DNA of 64,000 nucleotides from Ruegeria_C sp041537905 (GTDB taxonomy: Bacteria; Pseudomonadota; Alphaproteobacteria; Rhodobacterales; Rhodobacteraceae): NCBI RefSeq assembly GCF_041537905.1, contig NZ_JBGRUO010000003.1:248001-312000 (forward strand), read 5' to 3'. The position numbers and the translations under genes were made by a program. Positions 32,485-40,803 of the stretch are shown here, in pieces (within the stretch, counting starts at the first letter, position 1; each line of letters begins with the position of its first letter). The notes beneath the pieces were generated by a model that was not told the DNA's origin, searched no databases, and worked only from the letters and a program-made list of their open reading frames with translations.

Positions 32485-34408
32485 CAAAATCCTGATCGCC
32501 AATCGGGGCGAGATCGCCTGTCGGATCATGGAAACCGCGCAGCGCATGGGCGTGGCCTGTGTTGCGGTCTATTCCGACGCAGATGCCGCGGCCAAGCACG
32601 TTGCGATGGCGGATGAGGCGGTGCATATCGGCGGCTCTGCCCCGGTAGAGAGTTACCTCAGGGGCGATGTGATCATCGAGGCAGCGCTGGAGAGCGGCGC
32701 GCAGGCGATCCATCCCGGTTATGGGTTTCTCAGTGAGAACCCCGACTTTGTTGATCTGGTCGAGGCGGCGGGTCTGACCTTCATCGGGCCGTCTGCAGAC
32801 GCGATCCGCAAGATGGGCCTCAAGGACGCCGCCAAGGTGCTGATGGAGGCAGCGGGCGTGCCCGTGGTGCCGGGCTATCATGGCGACAATCAGGACCCGG
32901 GACATCTGGCCGGGGAGGCAGATGCGATCGGGTATCCGGTCCTGATCAAGGCGGTTGCGGGCGGCGGCGGTAAGGGCATGCGGCTGGTCGAACAGCCGCA
33001 GGATTTCCTTGCCGCGCTGGACAGCGCCCGGAGCGAGGCGCGCACAGCCTTTGGCAATGATGCGGTGCTGGTCGAGAAATTCGTCGCCAAGCCGCGCCAT
33101 ATCGAGGTGCAGGTCTTCGGCGATGGCACCCATGCAGTGCATCTGTTCGAGCGGGATTGCTCGCTGCAACGCCGCCACCAGAAGGTGATCGAAGAGGCCC
33201 CCGCGCCGGGCATGACGCCCGAGATGCGCGAAGCGATGGGGCAGGCGGGCGTGCGCGCGGCCGAGGCCATTGGCTACAAGGGTGCGGGCACGGTGGAATT
33301 CATCGTCGACGCTTCCGACGGGCTGCGCCCGGACCGGTTCTGGTTCATGGAGATGAACACCCGCCTACAGGTCGAGCACCCCGTCACCGAGGCGATCACC
33401 GGCATTGATCTGGTCGCATGGCAATTGCGCGTGGCCTCGGGCGAGGCGCTGCCGATGCGGCAGGACGACCTCTCGATCACCGGTCACGCCTTTGAGGCAC
33501 GGCTTTATGCCGAGGATGTGCCTAAGGGCTTCCTGCCCGCGACCGGAACGCTGACCCATCTGTCCTTCCCGGAAGGGTGTCGCGCCGATAGCGGTGTGCG
33601 GGCAGGGGATACGATCAGCCCCTGGTACGACCCGATGATCGCCAAGGTGGTGGTGCATGGACCGACCCGCGCGGTGGCGCTGGCCCGGCTGGATCGTGCT
33701 CTGCGTGGCACGCAGGTGGGCGGCACCGTGACCAACCTGGGTTTCCTGGGTGCATTGTCCTCGCACGCCGGCTTTGCGGCGGGCGATGTCGACACCGGGC
33801 TGATCGCGCGCGATCTTGACCAGTTGGTCTCTGCGGCGGAGCCCGAACCGCGCCATGTGGTTGCGGCGGCGATGCGCGCCTTGGAATTGATTACGCTACG
33901 TGATGATTCCGGCTTCACCCTTTGGGCACCACTGCACCGGGCCGCGCATTTGAGCTGGCGGGGGGAGCCTATTGCTGCGGATGTGCAGGTCGAGGGCCCT
34001 GATCATCAGCTCTGGAAGATCGGGCCCGATCAGGTCCGCGCCACGCGCCATCAGGGTCAGTGGCGGATCGCCGGGCAGGTGATGCCCGATACCGCGCTTT
34101 CGGGTGCCACGGTCACCGTGTTTGATGCCTATGGGTTGGCTTTCGAGATGCTCGACCCGCTGGATCGCGATGCCTCGGGCGGTGGCGATACCAATGTGAT
34201 CGAGGCGCCGATGCCGGGTCTGGTCAAGGCAGTCTTTGCGGAACCCGGACAGCACGTCCGCGAAGGCGACCGGCTGGCCGTGCTTGAGGCGATGAAGATG
34301 GAACATGCGCTGCTGGCCGCGCGCGATGGCGTGGTGGCCGAGGTGCTGTCATCCGAAGGCGCGCAGGTCGAGGCAGGTGCGGCACTGGTGCGCCTGCAGG
34401 AGGAATGA
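32477..34408 (+). CDS. mccA: Methylcrotonyl-CoA carboxylase, biotin-containing (alpha) subunit
   Basis: Carboxylates its own biotin with ATP and bicarbonate, then hands CO2 to MccB. The 643 residues start at MFSKILIANRGEIACRIMET (ATG 32477, preceded by GGGAGCGAGG). The biotin carboxylase domain shows AIHPGYGFLSENPDFVDLVE, KAVAGGGGKGMRLVE and FWFMEMNTRLQVEHPVTEAI. A C-terminal biotinyl domain carries VLEAMKMEHALLAARDG, with the biotin lysine between the methionines. BirA encoded at 58377 is the likely enzyme that attaches biotin. The gene overlaps the macrodomain gene by eight bases. Confidence 0.96.
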   Translation: MFSKILIANRGEIACRIMETAQRMGVACVAVYSDADAAAKHVAMADEAVHIGGSAPVESYLRGDVIIEAALESGAQAIHPGYGFLSENPDFVDLVEAAGLTFIGPSADAIRKMGLKDAAKVLMEAAGVPVVPGYHGDNQDPGHLAGEADAIGYPVLIKAVAGGGGKGMRLVEQPQDFLAALDSARSEARTAFGNDAVLVEKFVAKPRHIEVQVFGDGTHAVHLFERDCSLQRRHQKVIEEAPAPGMTPEMREAMGQAGVRAAEAIGYKGAGTVEFIVDASDGLRPDRFWFMEMNTRLQVEHPVTEAITGIDLVAWQLRVASGEALPMRQDDLSITGHAFEARLYAEDVPKGFLPATGTLTHLSFPEGCRADSGVRAGDTISPWYDPMIAKVVVHGPTRAVALARLDRALRGTQVGGTVTNLGFLGALSSHAGFAAGDVDTGLIARDLDQLVSAAEPEPRHVVAAAMRALELITLRDDSGFTLWAPLHRAAHLSWRGEPIAADVQVEGPDHQLWKIGPDQVRATRHQGQWRIAGQVMPDTALSGATVTVFDAYGLAFEMLDPLDRDASGGGDTNVIEAPMPGLVKAVFAEPGQHVREGDRLAVLEAMKMEHALLAARDGVVAEVLSSEGAQVEAGAALVRLQEE

Positions 34409-34452
34409 GGTTGCGTCCCAACAACGCGCGGCGCAGGCTGCGGTGACAAATG

Positions 34453-34469
34453 CCGCGCATGTTGCGCGG
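34453..34469. repeat. Short inverted repeat CCGCGCA-TGT-TGCGCGG
   Basis: A perfect 7-base-arm hairpin in the 85-base gap between mccA and the HMG-CoA lyase gene. It has no T-run, so a terminator is unlikely; it may stabilise or process the operon mRNA. Confidence 0.4.
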
Positions 34470-34493
34470 AAAGAACAAAGGAAGGATGCCGGG

Positions 34494-35348
34494 ATGAGCG
34501 AGCGGGTCGAGATTTTCGAGGTCGGACCTCGGGATGGGTTACAGAACGAGGCGCGCGATATTCCGGTTGCCGACAAGATCGCGCTGGTCGACTGCCTCAG
34601 CCGGGCCGGGTTTTCGCGGATTGAAATGGCCAGCTTTGTCTCGCCCGAACGGGTGCCGCAGATGGCCGGGTCCGGCGAGGTGCTGAACGGGATCAATCGC
34701 GCCGAGGGCATCCGCTATGCGGCCTTGGTACCGAACATGCGTGGCTATGAGGATGCGCTGGCAGCCGGTGCCGATGAGATCGCAGTGTTCGCTTCGGCTT
34801 CCGAGGGGTTCTCCAAGGCCAATATCAACGCCTCGATCGACGAGTCGATTGCGCGGTTCGAACCCATACTGGAAGCCGCGCGCCATATCGACCTGCCGGT
34901 GCGGGGCTATGTCTCCTGCGTGACCGATTGCCCCTATGATGGGCCGACGCCCCCCGACAAAGTGGCAGAGGTGGCAGACCGGCTGTTTGGTCTGGGCTGT
35001 TATGAGATTTCGCTGGGCGATACGTTGGGAAAAGGCACGCCGGATAGCATCGTGCGGATGCTGCTGGCGGTGCGCGAGGCGGTGCCGGTGACCCGTCTGG
35101 CCGGACACTACCATGACACCGGCGGTCATGCGCTGGACAATATCGATGCCTCCCTGTCGCTGGGGGTCCGTGTCTTTGACGCTGCTGCGGGTGGCCTGGG
35201 CGGCTGTCCCTTTGCGCCGGGGGCCGCAGGCAATGTGGCAACCGAGGCGGTTGCGGCGCACCTGGAACGGTTGGGCTATCAGACCGGTCTGGACAGCGCC
35301 ATTCTTGCTGAGGCGGCGGATATGGCGCGCGCGATGCGGACCGGGTGA
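34494..35348 (+). CDS. hmgL: Hydroxymethylglutaryl-CoA lyase
   Basis: Splits 3-hydroxy-3-methylglutaryl-CoA into acetyl-CoA and acetoacetate, the last step of leucine degradation. The 284 residues begin MSERVEIFEVGPRDGLQNEA, the substrate-binding GPRDGLQNE motif of the HMGL-like TIM barrel. The middle has ASASEGFSKANINASIDESI and HYHDTGGHALDNIDASLSLG (metal histidines), and the family signature GGCPFAPGAAGNVATE holds the active-site cysteine. The ATG at 34494 follows AAGGAAGG. It is part of the mccA downstream unit and is followed by two hairpin repeats before the enoyl-CoA hydratase gene. Confidence 0.95.
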   Translation: MSERVEIFEVGPRDGLQNEARDIPVADKIALVDCLSRAGFSRIEMASFVSPERVPQMAGSGEVLNGINRAEGIRYAALVPNMRGYEDALAAGADEIAVFASASEGFSKANINASIDESIARFEPILEAARHIDLPVRGYVSCVTDCPYDGPTPPDKVAEVADRLFGLGCYEISLGDTLGKGTPDSIVRMLLAVREAVPVTRLAGHYHDTGGHALDNIDASLSLGVRVFDAAAGGLGGCPFAPGAAGNVATEAVAAHLERLGYQTGLDSAILAEAADMARAMRTG

Positions 35349-35350
35349 TA

Positions 35351-35394
35351 CAAGGGGCTTCGAAACCCCTTGCAAAATTCTCGCAAGAATTTTG
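35351..35394. repeat. Intergenic double hairpin (CAAGGGG / CAAAATTC type)
   Basis: Two consecutive hairpins lie between hmgL and the hydratase gene: CAAGGGG with CCCCTTG (35351-35372), and CAAAATTC with GAATTTTG (35373-35394), both with perfect arms. I recognise the type from gene ends in Roseobacter-group genomes. It ends 17 bases before the next ATG, so it may reduce rather than end transcription. Confidence 0.6.
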
Positions 35395-35411
35395 GCGCGA
35401 AAGGAGAGCGG

Positions 35412-36200
35412 ATGTTTGAGACACTCAAGCTGGAAACAGATGCGCGCGGCGTGGCAACCCTGACGCTGAACCGGCCCGAGAAACACAACGCGATGTCCGG
35501 GCAGATGCTCGCGGACCTGTCTGCGGCAGCGGCGAAACTGGCGCAGGACGATGCCGTGCGGGTGGTTGTGCTGACCGCTGCGGGTAAATCCTTCTGCGCG
35601 GGCGGCGATCTGGGCTGGATGCAGGCGCAGATGGCGGCCGAGCGTGACACGCGCTTCACCGAAGCCCGCAAGCTGGCCGAGATGCTGCAGGCGCTCAATA
35701 CACTGCCCAAACCGCTGATCGGCGCGCTGCAGGGCAATGCGTTCGGTGGCGGTGTCGGGTTGGCTTCGGTCTGCGATGTGGCCATTGGCGTGGAGAGCCT
35801 GAAGATGGGTCTGACCGAAACGCGTCTGGGCCTGATCCCGGCTACGATCGGACCTTACGTGATCGCGCGCATGGGCGAAGCGCGGGCGCGGCGGGTCTTC
35901 ATGTCGGCGCGGTTGTTTGGGGCAGCAGAGGCGGTGGAGCTGGGCCTGCTTGCCCGCGCCGTGCCAGAGGATGCGCTGAGCGCTGCTGTCGAAGCCGAGG
36001 TCGTGCCATATCTGGCATGCGCGCCGGGTGCCGTGGCCTCGGCCAAGGCGCTGGCCCGCAGTCTTGGGCCGCGCATTGACGACGCGGTTATCGACGCCAC
36101 CATCGAGGCTCTTGTCGCGCGCTGGGAAACCGCAGAGGCAAGCGAAGGGATCGCCGCCTTTTTCGACCGCAGACCTGCGCCATTTGTCACCAAGCCTTAA
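35412..36200 (+). CDS. Enoyl-CoA hydratase family, probable methylglutaconyl-CoA hydratase
   Basis: A 262-residue crotonase-fold enzyme. LTLNRPEKHNAMSGQMLADL is the family N-terminal block. AGKSFCAGGDLGWMQAQMAA gives the oxyanion-hole glycines, and LIGALQGNAFGGGVGLASVC and LTETRLGLIPATIGPYVIAR hold the catalytic glutamate region. In this cluster it should hydrate 3-methylglutaconyl-CoA to HMG-CoA, the step between Mcc and HmgL; other crotonase reactions cannot be excluded from sequence alone. The ATG at 35412 follows AAGGAG. A VOC protein gene follows after 57 bases. Confidence 0.88.
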   Translation: MFETLKLETDARGVATLTLNRPEKHNAMSGQMLADLSAAAAKLAQDDAVRVVVLTAAGKSFCAGGDLGWMQAQMAAERDTRFTEARKLAEMLQALNTLPKPLIGALQGNAFGGGVGLASVCDVAIGVESLKMGLTETRLGLIPATIGPYVIARMGEARARRVFMSARLFGAAEAVELGLLARAVPEDALSAAVEAEVVPYLACAPGAVASAKALARSLGPRIDDAVIDATIEALVARWETAEASEGIAAFFDRRPAPFVTKP

Positions 36201-36257
36201 CTCGGATTTGAGAATTCCCGCATGCTCGCTCCACGGCCCCCTGCGGAGGAGACATTC

Positions 36258-36695
36258 ATGCCCCTGACACCCAACCACATGCCCATCGTCGTGAACGAGG
36301 TCGAACCCGCGAAAGAGTTCCTGTCCCTGCTTGGGTTTGAGGAAACACTCACCAAAGTCATCTCGGGGCCGATCATGGAGGAATATCTTGGCGTTCCGGG
36401 GATCGAAGCCGAACACATCACGATGGTGCTGAAGGGGGCGGACCCCTATTTCGATATCCAACTGCTGAAATATCACGCGCCCGCCTCGCCGCAGAACGAG
36501 CATATCCGGGATCTTTCAGCCATTGGCTTCAACCACTTTGCCTTTTCGGTCGATGATCTGGACGCAACGCTTGCCCGCCTCAAACGGGCAGGCGTGAAGA
36601 TGCGTAACACCGAAATGGATTACCGCGGCTATAAGATGGCTTTCATCTGGGGGCCGGAGGGGCTGACATTCGAACTGGTCGAGCATGGCGGTTAG
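36258..36695 (+). CDS. VOC (glyoxalase/dioxygenase superfamily) protein
   Basis: A 145-residue protein of two beta-alpha-beta-beta-beta modules. MPLTPNHMPIVVNEVEPAKE opens the first module, and FNHFAFSVDDLDATLARLKR with FIWGPEGLTFELVEHGG closes the second with the usual FELVE metal-ligand glutamate. The ATG at 36258 follows GGAGGAG. The fold covers methylmalonyl-CoA epimerases, glyoxalases and resistance proteins. Its place at the end of an acyl-CoA catabolic cluster makes an epimerase-like task conceivable, but no clear signature decides it. The next 240 bases lead to nuoA. Confidence 0.75.
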   Translation: MPLTPNHMPIVVNEVEPAKEFLSLLGFEETLTKVISGPIMEEYLGVPGIEAEHITMVLKGADPYFDIQLLKYHAPASPQNEHIRDLSAIGFNHFAFSVDDLDATLARLKRAGVKMRNTEMDYRGYKMAFIWGPEGLTFELVEHGG

Positions 36696-36843
36696 CAACA
36701 GGGTATACCGGCCAACCGGTAGCGTCGCCCTACGCACAGACGGGTATTGCGGTGTTTTTCGGTAACGCGGTGCAACTCCGATTGTTTACGGAAAATCCCA
36801 TGCTTATGCGTCGATAATACGCGGAAGACACCCCCGCGCTTGG

Positions 36844-36872
36844 TTGACGCCCCTAGGGTGCGGCGCTACAGA
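36844..36872 (+). promoter_or_regulatory. Candidate sigma70-like promoter of the nuo operon
   Basis: TTGACG at 36844-36849 and TACAGA at 36867-36872 are separated by 17 bases, 65 bases before the nuoA GTG. The -35 match is good and the -10 match is fair. The preceding 140 bases hold only a short TACCGG-CCAA-CCGGTA hairpin after the VOC gene. Confidence 0.4.
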
Positions 36873-36936
36873 ATGACGCGTCAACTCGCCAATTGACGGC
36901 GTGCCCGATGCGGGCCGCGCGGGAAAGGAGCCATTC

Positions 36937-37302
36937 GTGGAAGAGCTGTTGCGGGAATACCTCCCGATTCTGGTGTTTCTGGCCGTTGCGACAGGTTTGG
37001 GCATCGTTCTGATTCTCGCCGCTGTCGTGCTGGCCGTCCGCAACCCCGATCCCGAAAAGGTCAGCGCTTATGAATGCGGCTTCAACGCCTTCGATGATGC
37101 GCGGATGAAGTTCGATGTCCGGTTCTATCTGGTTGCGATCCTGTTCATCATTTTCGATCTGGAGATCGCCTTCCTGTTCCCATGGGCCGTGGGTTTCAAG
37201 GACATCTCCGATGTGGGCTTCTGGTCGATGATGGTGTTCCTGGGCGTTCTGACCATCGGCTTCGCCTATGAATGGAAGAAGGGGGCGCTGGAATGGGATT
37301 GA
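36937..37302 (+). CDS. nuoA: NADH-quinone oxidoreductase subunit A
   Basis: A small membrane subunit of complex I, 121 residues with three transmembrane helices. The start is GTG at 36937 (MEELLREYLPILVFLAVATG) behind AAAGGAG; an in-frame GTG twelve codons upstream has no ribosome binding site. The conserved loop SAYECGFNAFDDARMKFDVR, with the surface cysteine and glutamates, and FYLVAILFIIFDLEIAFLFP are family hallmarks. It is first of the operon, about 65 bases downstream of a promoter-like sequence, and its end overlaps nuoB by ten bases. Confidence 0.97.
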   Translation: MEELLREYLPILVFLAVATGLGIVLILAAVVLAVRNPDPEKVSAYECGFNAFDDARMKFDVRFYLVAILFIIFDLEIAFLFPWAVGFKDISDVGFWSMMVFLGVLTIGFAYEWKKGALEWD

Positions 37303-37826
37303 TGACCGGAGCGAACACCGCAGGCGTCGACAAAGAGGTCGCAACCCAGGCCCTGAATGCCGAGTTGCAGGACAAGGGTTTCCTGCTGACCTCGACCGAG
37401 GACATCATCAACTGGGCGCGCACCGGCAGTCTGCACTGGATGACCTTCGGTCTGGCCTGCTGCGCGGTCGAGATGATGCACACCTCGATGCCGCGTTATG
37501 ACGCCGAACGCTTTGGCATTGCGCCCCGCGCCAGCCCGCGCCAATCGGATGTGATGATCGTGGCCGGGACACTCACCAACAAGATGGCACCGGCCCTGCG
37601 CAAGGTCTATGATCAGATGCCCGAGCCTCGCTACGTGGTCTCGATGGGGTCCTGCGCCAATGGCGGCGGCTACTACCACTACTCCTATTCCGTTGTGCGC
37701 GGCTGCGACCGGATCGTACCGGTCGACATCTACGTGCCCGGCTGCCCGCCCACCGCCGAGGCGCTGCTTTACGGCTTGATGCAATTGCAACGCAAAATCC
37801 GCCGCACCGGGACAATTGTTCGATGA
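37293..37826 (+). CDS. nuoB: NADH-quinone oxidoreductase subunit B
   Basis: Carries cluster N2, the last iron-sulfur cluster before quinone. The 177 residues start at ATG 37293. Cluster ligands are visible in FGLACCAVEMMHTSMPRYDA (adjacent cysteines), VVSMGSCANGGGYYHYSYS and DIYVPGCPPTAEALLYGLMQ. The upstream in-frame ATG at 37272 would lengthen the overlap with nuoA and is not preferred. Its stop overlaps the start of an embedded monooxygenase-like gene (ATGA), which separates nuoB from nuoC. Confidence 0.97.
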   Translation: MGLMTGANTAGVDKEVATQALNAELQDKGFLLTSTEDIINWARTGSLHWMTFGLACCAVEMMHTSMPRYDAERFGIAPRASPRQSDVMIVAGTLTNKMAPALRKVYDQMPEPRYVVSMGSCANGGGYYHYSYSVVRGCDRIVPVDIYVPGCPPTAEALLYGLMQLQRKIRRTGTIVR

Positions 37827-38146
37827 GCGTTCCGGTGATCCGCAAATGGCAGGCGACAATCGCGCGTGACGATGTCGCGGCCTGGAAAGAGACGTTTGAG
37901 AGGCGCGTGCTACCCAACATGCGCGCCGTCGACGGGTTTCGCGGTATCACCGTTCTGACCGAGCGGGGCGGGGAGCCCTGCCGGATGACGGTGCTGACCG
38001 CGTGGGAAGACATGGAGGCGGTGCAGCGCTTTGCAGGCGAAAACCCCGCGCGCACGGTGATGCCCGATTTCATGGCGCCCTTCTTTCCGACCTATGATGC
38101 CGAGGCGAGCTTCCACGACGAGATCATGGCGGAGGCCTCGATATGA
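37823..38146 (+). CDS. ABM-fold-like small protein embedded between nuoB and nuoC
   Basis: A 107-residue soluble protein without a signal peptide. VIRKWQATIARDDVAAWKET, NMRAVDGFRGITVLTERGG and CRMTVLTAWEDMEAVQRFAG follow the pattern of dimeric alpha-beta-barrel (antibiotic biosynthesis monooxygenase-like) proteins. It overlaps nuoB and nuoC by four bases each (both ATGA), so it is translated in step with them. The tightness of coupling suggests a constant supply relative to complex I. Whether it touches the complex is unknown. Confidence 0.75.
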   Translation: MSVPVIRKWQATIARDDVAAWKETFERRVLPNMRAVDGFRGITVLTERGGEPCRMTVLTAWEDMEAVQRFAGENPARTVMPDFMAPFFPTYDAEASFHDEIMAEASI

Positions 38147-38751
38147 ACGAAGACGCACTTCAGGAACTCGGAACCCATATCGAGCTCAAACGCTCTGACT
38201 GTGTGCTGTCCTGGGAGATCAGCCATGGCGAGTTGAACATGGATGTGGCCCCGTCCAACATCCTGGGGCTGATCGAGTTTCTCAAATCCGACCCGACCTG
38301 CCGATTCTCGACCCTGGTCGATATTACGGCGGTGGATTACCCGGAACGGCCGCAGCGCTTCGATGTGGTCTATCACCTGCTCAGCATGTACCAGAACCAG
38401 CGCATCCGGCTGCGCGTGTCGATCCGTGAACAGGACATGGTCGCCTCGATCATCGAGGTCCACCCCTCGGCCAACTGGTTCGAGCGTGAGGTGTTCGACA
38501 TGTTCGGCATCCTGTTCTCGGGCCACCCGGACCTGCGCCGTATCCTGACGGATTATGGCTTTCGCGGCCATCCGCTGCGCAAGGATTTCCCGACCACTGG
38601 CTATACCGAGGTGCGCTATGACGAGGCGCAGAAACGCGTAGTCTATGAGCCGGTCTCACTGGTGCAGGAGTACCGCCAGTTCGATTTCATGAGCCCGTGG
38701 GAGGGTGCGGAATACATCCTTCCCGGCGATGAGAAACAGGAGGCAGAATAA
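38143..38751 (+). CDS. nuoC: NADH-quinone oxidoreductase subunit C
   Basis: A 30-kDa-type peripheral-arm subunit of 202 residues, separate from NuoD as in most alphaproteobacteria (E. coli has a fused NuoCD). Landmarks are STLVDITAVDYPERPQRFDV, SANWFEREVFDMFGILFSGH and HPDLRRILTDYGFRGHPLRK followed by DFPTTGYTEVRYDE. The start overlaps the upstream embedded gene by four bases and the stop shares a base with the next ATG (TAATG). It helps seat NuoD and NuoB at the quinone module. Confidence 0.97.
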   Translation: MNEDALQELGTHIELKRSDCVLSWEISHGELNMDVAPSNILGLIEFLKSDPTCRFSTLVDITAVDYPERPQRFDVVYHLLSMYQNQRIRLRVSIREQDMVASIIEVHPSANWFEREVFDMFGILFSGHPDLRRILTDYGFRGHPLRKDFPTTGYTEVRYDEAQKRVVYEPVSLVQEYRQFDFMSPWEGAEYILPGDEKQEAE

Positions 38752-38924
38752 TGGGAACCCTTTGGTGGCTGATCCTGTCGGCCCTGACCGCGATCCCGAT
38801 GGTCAAACTGCTGCCGTTCTTTGGCATCAACAAATACTGGGCGGCGGCCTGCCTGATCCCGCTTGGCCCCGTGGCTCTGCTCTGGTGGATGGGGCTGAAG
38901 CTCCAGGAACTGGAGAAGCGGTGA
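38751..38924 (+). CDS. 57-residue membrane miniprotein embedded between nuoC and nuoD
   Basis: A very short frame starting MGTLWWLILSALTAIPMVKL and continuing LPFFGINKYWAAACLIPLGP, then VALLWWMGLKLQELEKR. It reads as two hydrophobic helices joined by a short polar turn with a charged C-terminus. The ATG shares one base with the nuoC stop, and the stop shares one base with the next small gene's ATG, which argues for genuine coupled translation. Ribosome binding comes from AGGAGG inside nuoC. The first helix resembles short YqaE-like or DUF-type hairpins only in general; no family is assigned. Confidence 0.65.
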   Translation: MGTLWWLILSALTAIPMVKLLPFFGINKYWAAACLIPLGPVALLWWMGLKLQELEKR

Positions 38925-39115
38925 TGTGGTTTGAGTTCTTAGGCGAACTTGGTGCTTTCTTGGCTGGCCTGTCAGCGTTTAGCGCGATTGCTTTTGAGCA
39001 ATATAAAAAAAATCTCAAATTGGCTGGCAGGGGACACCGAGTCCCGCGGAAAGTGAGCAAAATCAATGATCACGTTACACATACTCCCACAAATTTAGTC
39101 TGGAGAGTGCGCTAA
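38924..39115 (+). CDS. 63-residue hypothetical protein embedded before nuoD
   Basis: A small AT-richer frame: MWFEFLGELGAFLAGLSAFS, then AIAFEQYKKNLKLAGRGHRV and a polar tail. It has one probable N-terminal membrane helix and a basic C-terminal half. The start overlaps the preceding stop by one base, and its TAA shares one base with the nuoD ATG. Codon use is unlike nuo genes, so it may be a recent arrival or a decaying gene kept because it couples nuoD translation. No family is recognised. Confidence 0.5.
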   Translation: MWFEFLGELGAFLAGLSAFSAIAFEQYKKNLKLAGRGHRVPRKVSKINDHVTHTPTNLVWRVR

Positions 39116-40329
39116 TGGACGGCTCCAGAGGATATGAAGACGCCCTGACGGGCGAGCAGAAGATCCGCAATTTCAACATCAATTTCGGCCCCCAGCACCC
39201 CGCCGCCCATGGCGTGTTGCGGATGGTGCTGGAGCTGGATGGCGAGATTGTCGAACGCGCTGACCCGCATATCGGCTTGCTGCACCGTGGCACCGAAAAG
39301 CTGATGGAAAGCCGGACTTACCTGCAGAACCTGCCCTATTTTGACCGGCTCGACTATGTGGCGCCGATGAACCAGGAACATGCCTGGTGTCTGGCCATCG
39401 AAAAGCTGACCGGTGTCGAAGTGCCCCGCCGCGCCTCGCTGATCCGGGTGCTGTACTCCGAAATCGGCCGCGTCCTGAACCATCTGCTGAACGTGACCAC
39501 GCAGGCGATGGATGTCGGAGCGCTGACCCCGCCGCTCTGGGGTTTTGAAGAACGCGAAAAGCTGATGGTGTTCTATGAACGCGCCTGTGGCGCGCGCTTG
39601 CACGCGGCCTATTTCCGCCCCGGCGGCGTGCATCAGGACCTGCCCGATGCGCTGCTCGATGATATCGAGACATGGAGCCACGAGTTTCCTGCCGTGATGG
39701 ACGATATCGACGGGTTGCTGACCGAGAACCGCATCTTTAAGCAGCGCAACTGCGATATCGGCGTCGTGACCGAAGAAGACATCCAGCTTTATGGTTTTTC
39801 CGGTGTGATGGTGCGCGGGTCGGGCCTCGCCTGGGACCTACGCCGCGCGCAGCCCTATGAATGCTACAACGAGTTCGAGTTTCAGGTACCGGTGGGCAAG
39901 AATGGCGATTGCTACGACCGCTATCTGGTCCGTATGGAAGAGATGCGCCAGTCGCTGCACATCATCCGTCAGGCCATCGCCAAAATCCGCGACTGCCCCG
40001 GAGATATTCTGGCACGCGGCAAGATCACGCCGCCCTCGCGGTCTGACATGAAGACCTCAATGGAAAGCCTGATCCATCACTTCAAACTATACACCGAGGG
40101 CTTCCACGTCCCCGCAGGCGAGGTCTATGCCGCCGTCGAGGCCCCCAAGGGCGAGTTCGGCGTCTATCTGGTGGCCGACGGCACAAACAAGCCGTATCGG
40201 GCCAAACTGCGCGCGCCGGGCTTCCTGCACCTGCAGGCGATGGACCATGTCGCAGGCGGGCACCAACTGGCCGATGTCGCAGCCATCATTGGTACCATGG
40301 ATGTAGTGTTTGGGGAGATTGATCGTTGA
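39115..40329 (+). CDS. nuoD: NADH-quinone oxidoreductase subunit D
   Basis: A 49-kDa-type subunit of 404 residues that forms the quinone pocket with NuoB. Landmarks are FNINFGPQHPAAHGVLRMVL (quinone-site histidine loop), HIGLLHRGTEKLMESRTYLQ, FDRLDYVAPMNQEHAWCLAI and the C-terminal ending DVVFGEIDR with the conserved terminal arginine. It starts in the stop codon of a small embedded gene. Its last codons overlap the start of a secreted protein gene at 40326. The final GEIDR region seems to be echoed in the remnant at 40804-41073. Confidence 0.97.
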   Translation: MDGSRGYEDALTGEQKIRNFNINFGPQHPAAHGVLRMVLELDGEIVERADPHIGLLHRGTEKLMESRTYLQNLPYFDRLDYVAPMNQEHAWCLAIEKLTGVEVPRRASLIRVLYSEIGRVLNHLLNVTTQAMDVGALTPPLWGFEEREKLMVFYERACGARLHAAYFRPGGVHQDLPDALLDDIETWSHEFPAVMDDIDGLLTENRIFKQRNCDIGVVTEEDIQLYGFSGVMVRGSGLAWDLRRAQPYECYNEFEFQVPVGKNGDCYDRYLVRMEEMRQSLHIIRQAIAKIRDCPGDILARGKITPPSRSDMKTSMESLIHHFKLYTEGFHVPAGEVYAAVEAPKGEFGVYLVADGTNKPYRAKLRAPGFLHLQAMDHVAGGHQLADVAAIIGTMDVVFGEIDR

Positions 40330-40775
40330 TTCGTTGGTTTTTTCTGTTTTGTTTTTCTTGGCTTCCAATGATGGTGTCCGCTCAGCCAATGGCCGAACAG
40401 AAAACGCTATTCCTTTGTGTAGTTCTGAAAACGGACGTCGGAAAACCCATCGCTGTCTCTGGTGATGGTGGGCCTTGGTGTCAGATCACTGAAACTACCA
40501 CTTCGCCGGCGTTTCTAGATCAACCGGAAAGCGTTTCTTCGCAGATATTGTATAAAGGAAACTCCGGCGCTGTTCTTGAGTTTCTTAATAGGGGCAATTC
40601 TCCGGCCGCGCGGTATCTCGTGAGAGTTTGTCCAACCATGTTCTCAGCGTTGCTTGACGAGATTAAAGTTAATGATGCGCTCATGGCGGCCGCTGAACTG
40701 CCTCAATCTAAAGAGCATATCGCCGTAACCTGCTCATTTTCTTTGCCTGTCAAGGAAGAACGTAGCCTTGACTAA
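40326..40775 (+). CDS. Secreted hypothetical protein between nuoD and nuoE
   Basis: A 149-residue predicted exported protein. The signal peptide MIRWFFLFCFSWLPMMVSAQ requires the TTG start at 40326, which overlaps the nuoD stop (TTGA) and has GGGGAGA upstream; the next ATG would truncate the signal. The mature part contains four cysteines, near TLFLCVVLK, GGPWCQITE, VRVCPTMFS and VTCSFSL, hinting at two disulfides. Base composition is clearly AT-richer than nuoD. No family is recognised. It lies directly upstream of a nuoE-like remnant. Confidence 0.65.
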   Translation: MIRWFFLFCFSWLPMMVSAQPMAEQKTLFLCVVLKTDVGKPIAVSGDGGPWCQITETTTSPAFLDQPESVSSQILYKGNSGAVLEFLNRGNSPAARYLVRVCPTMFSALLDEIKVNDALMAAAELPQSKEHIAVTCSFSLPVKEERSLD

Positions 40776-40803
40776 CGTAGCACATGAAAGACTGATCTGA
40801 ACC

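Noticed and set aside
36706..36721. TACCGG-CCAA-CCGGTA hairpin after the VOC gene as a terminator
   Set aside because: Six-base arms with no T-run; kept only as a remark.
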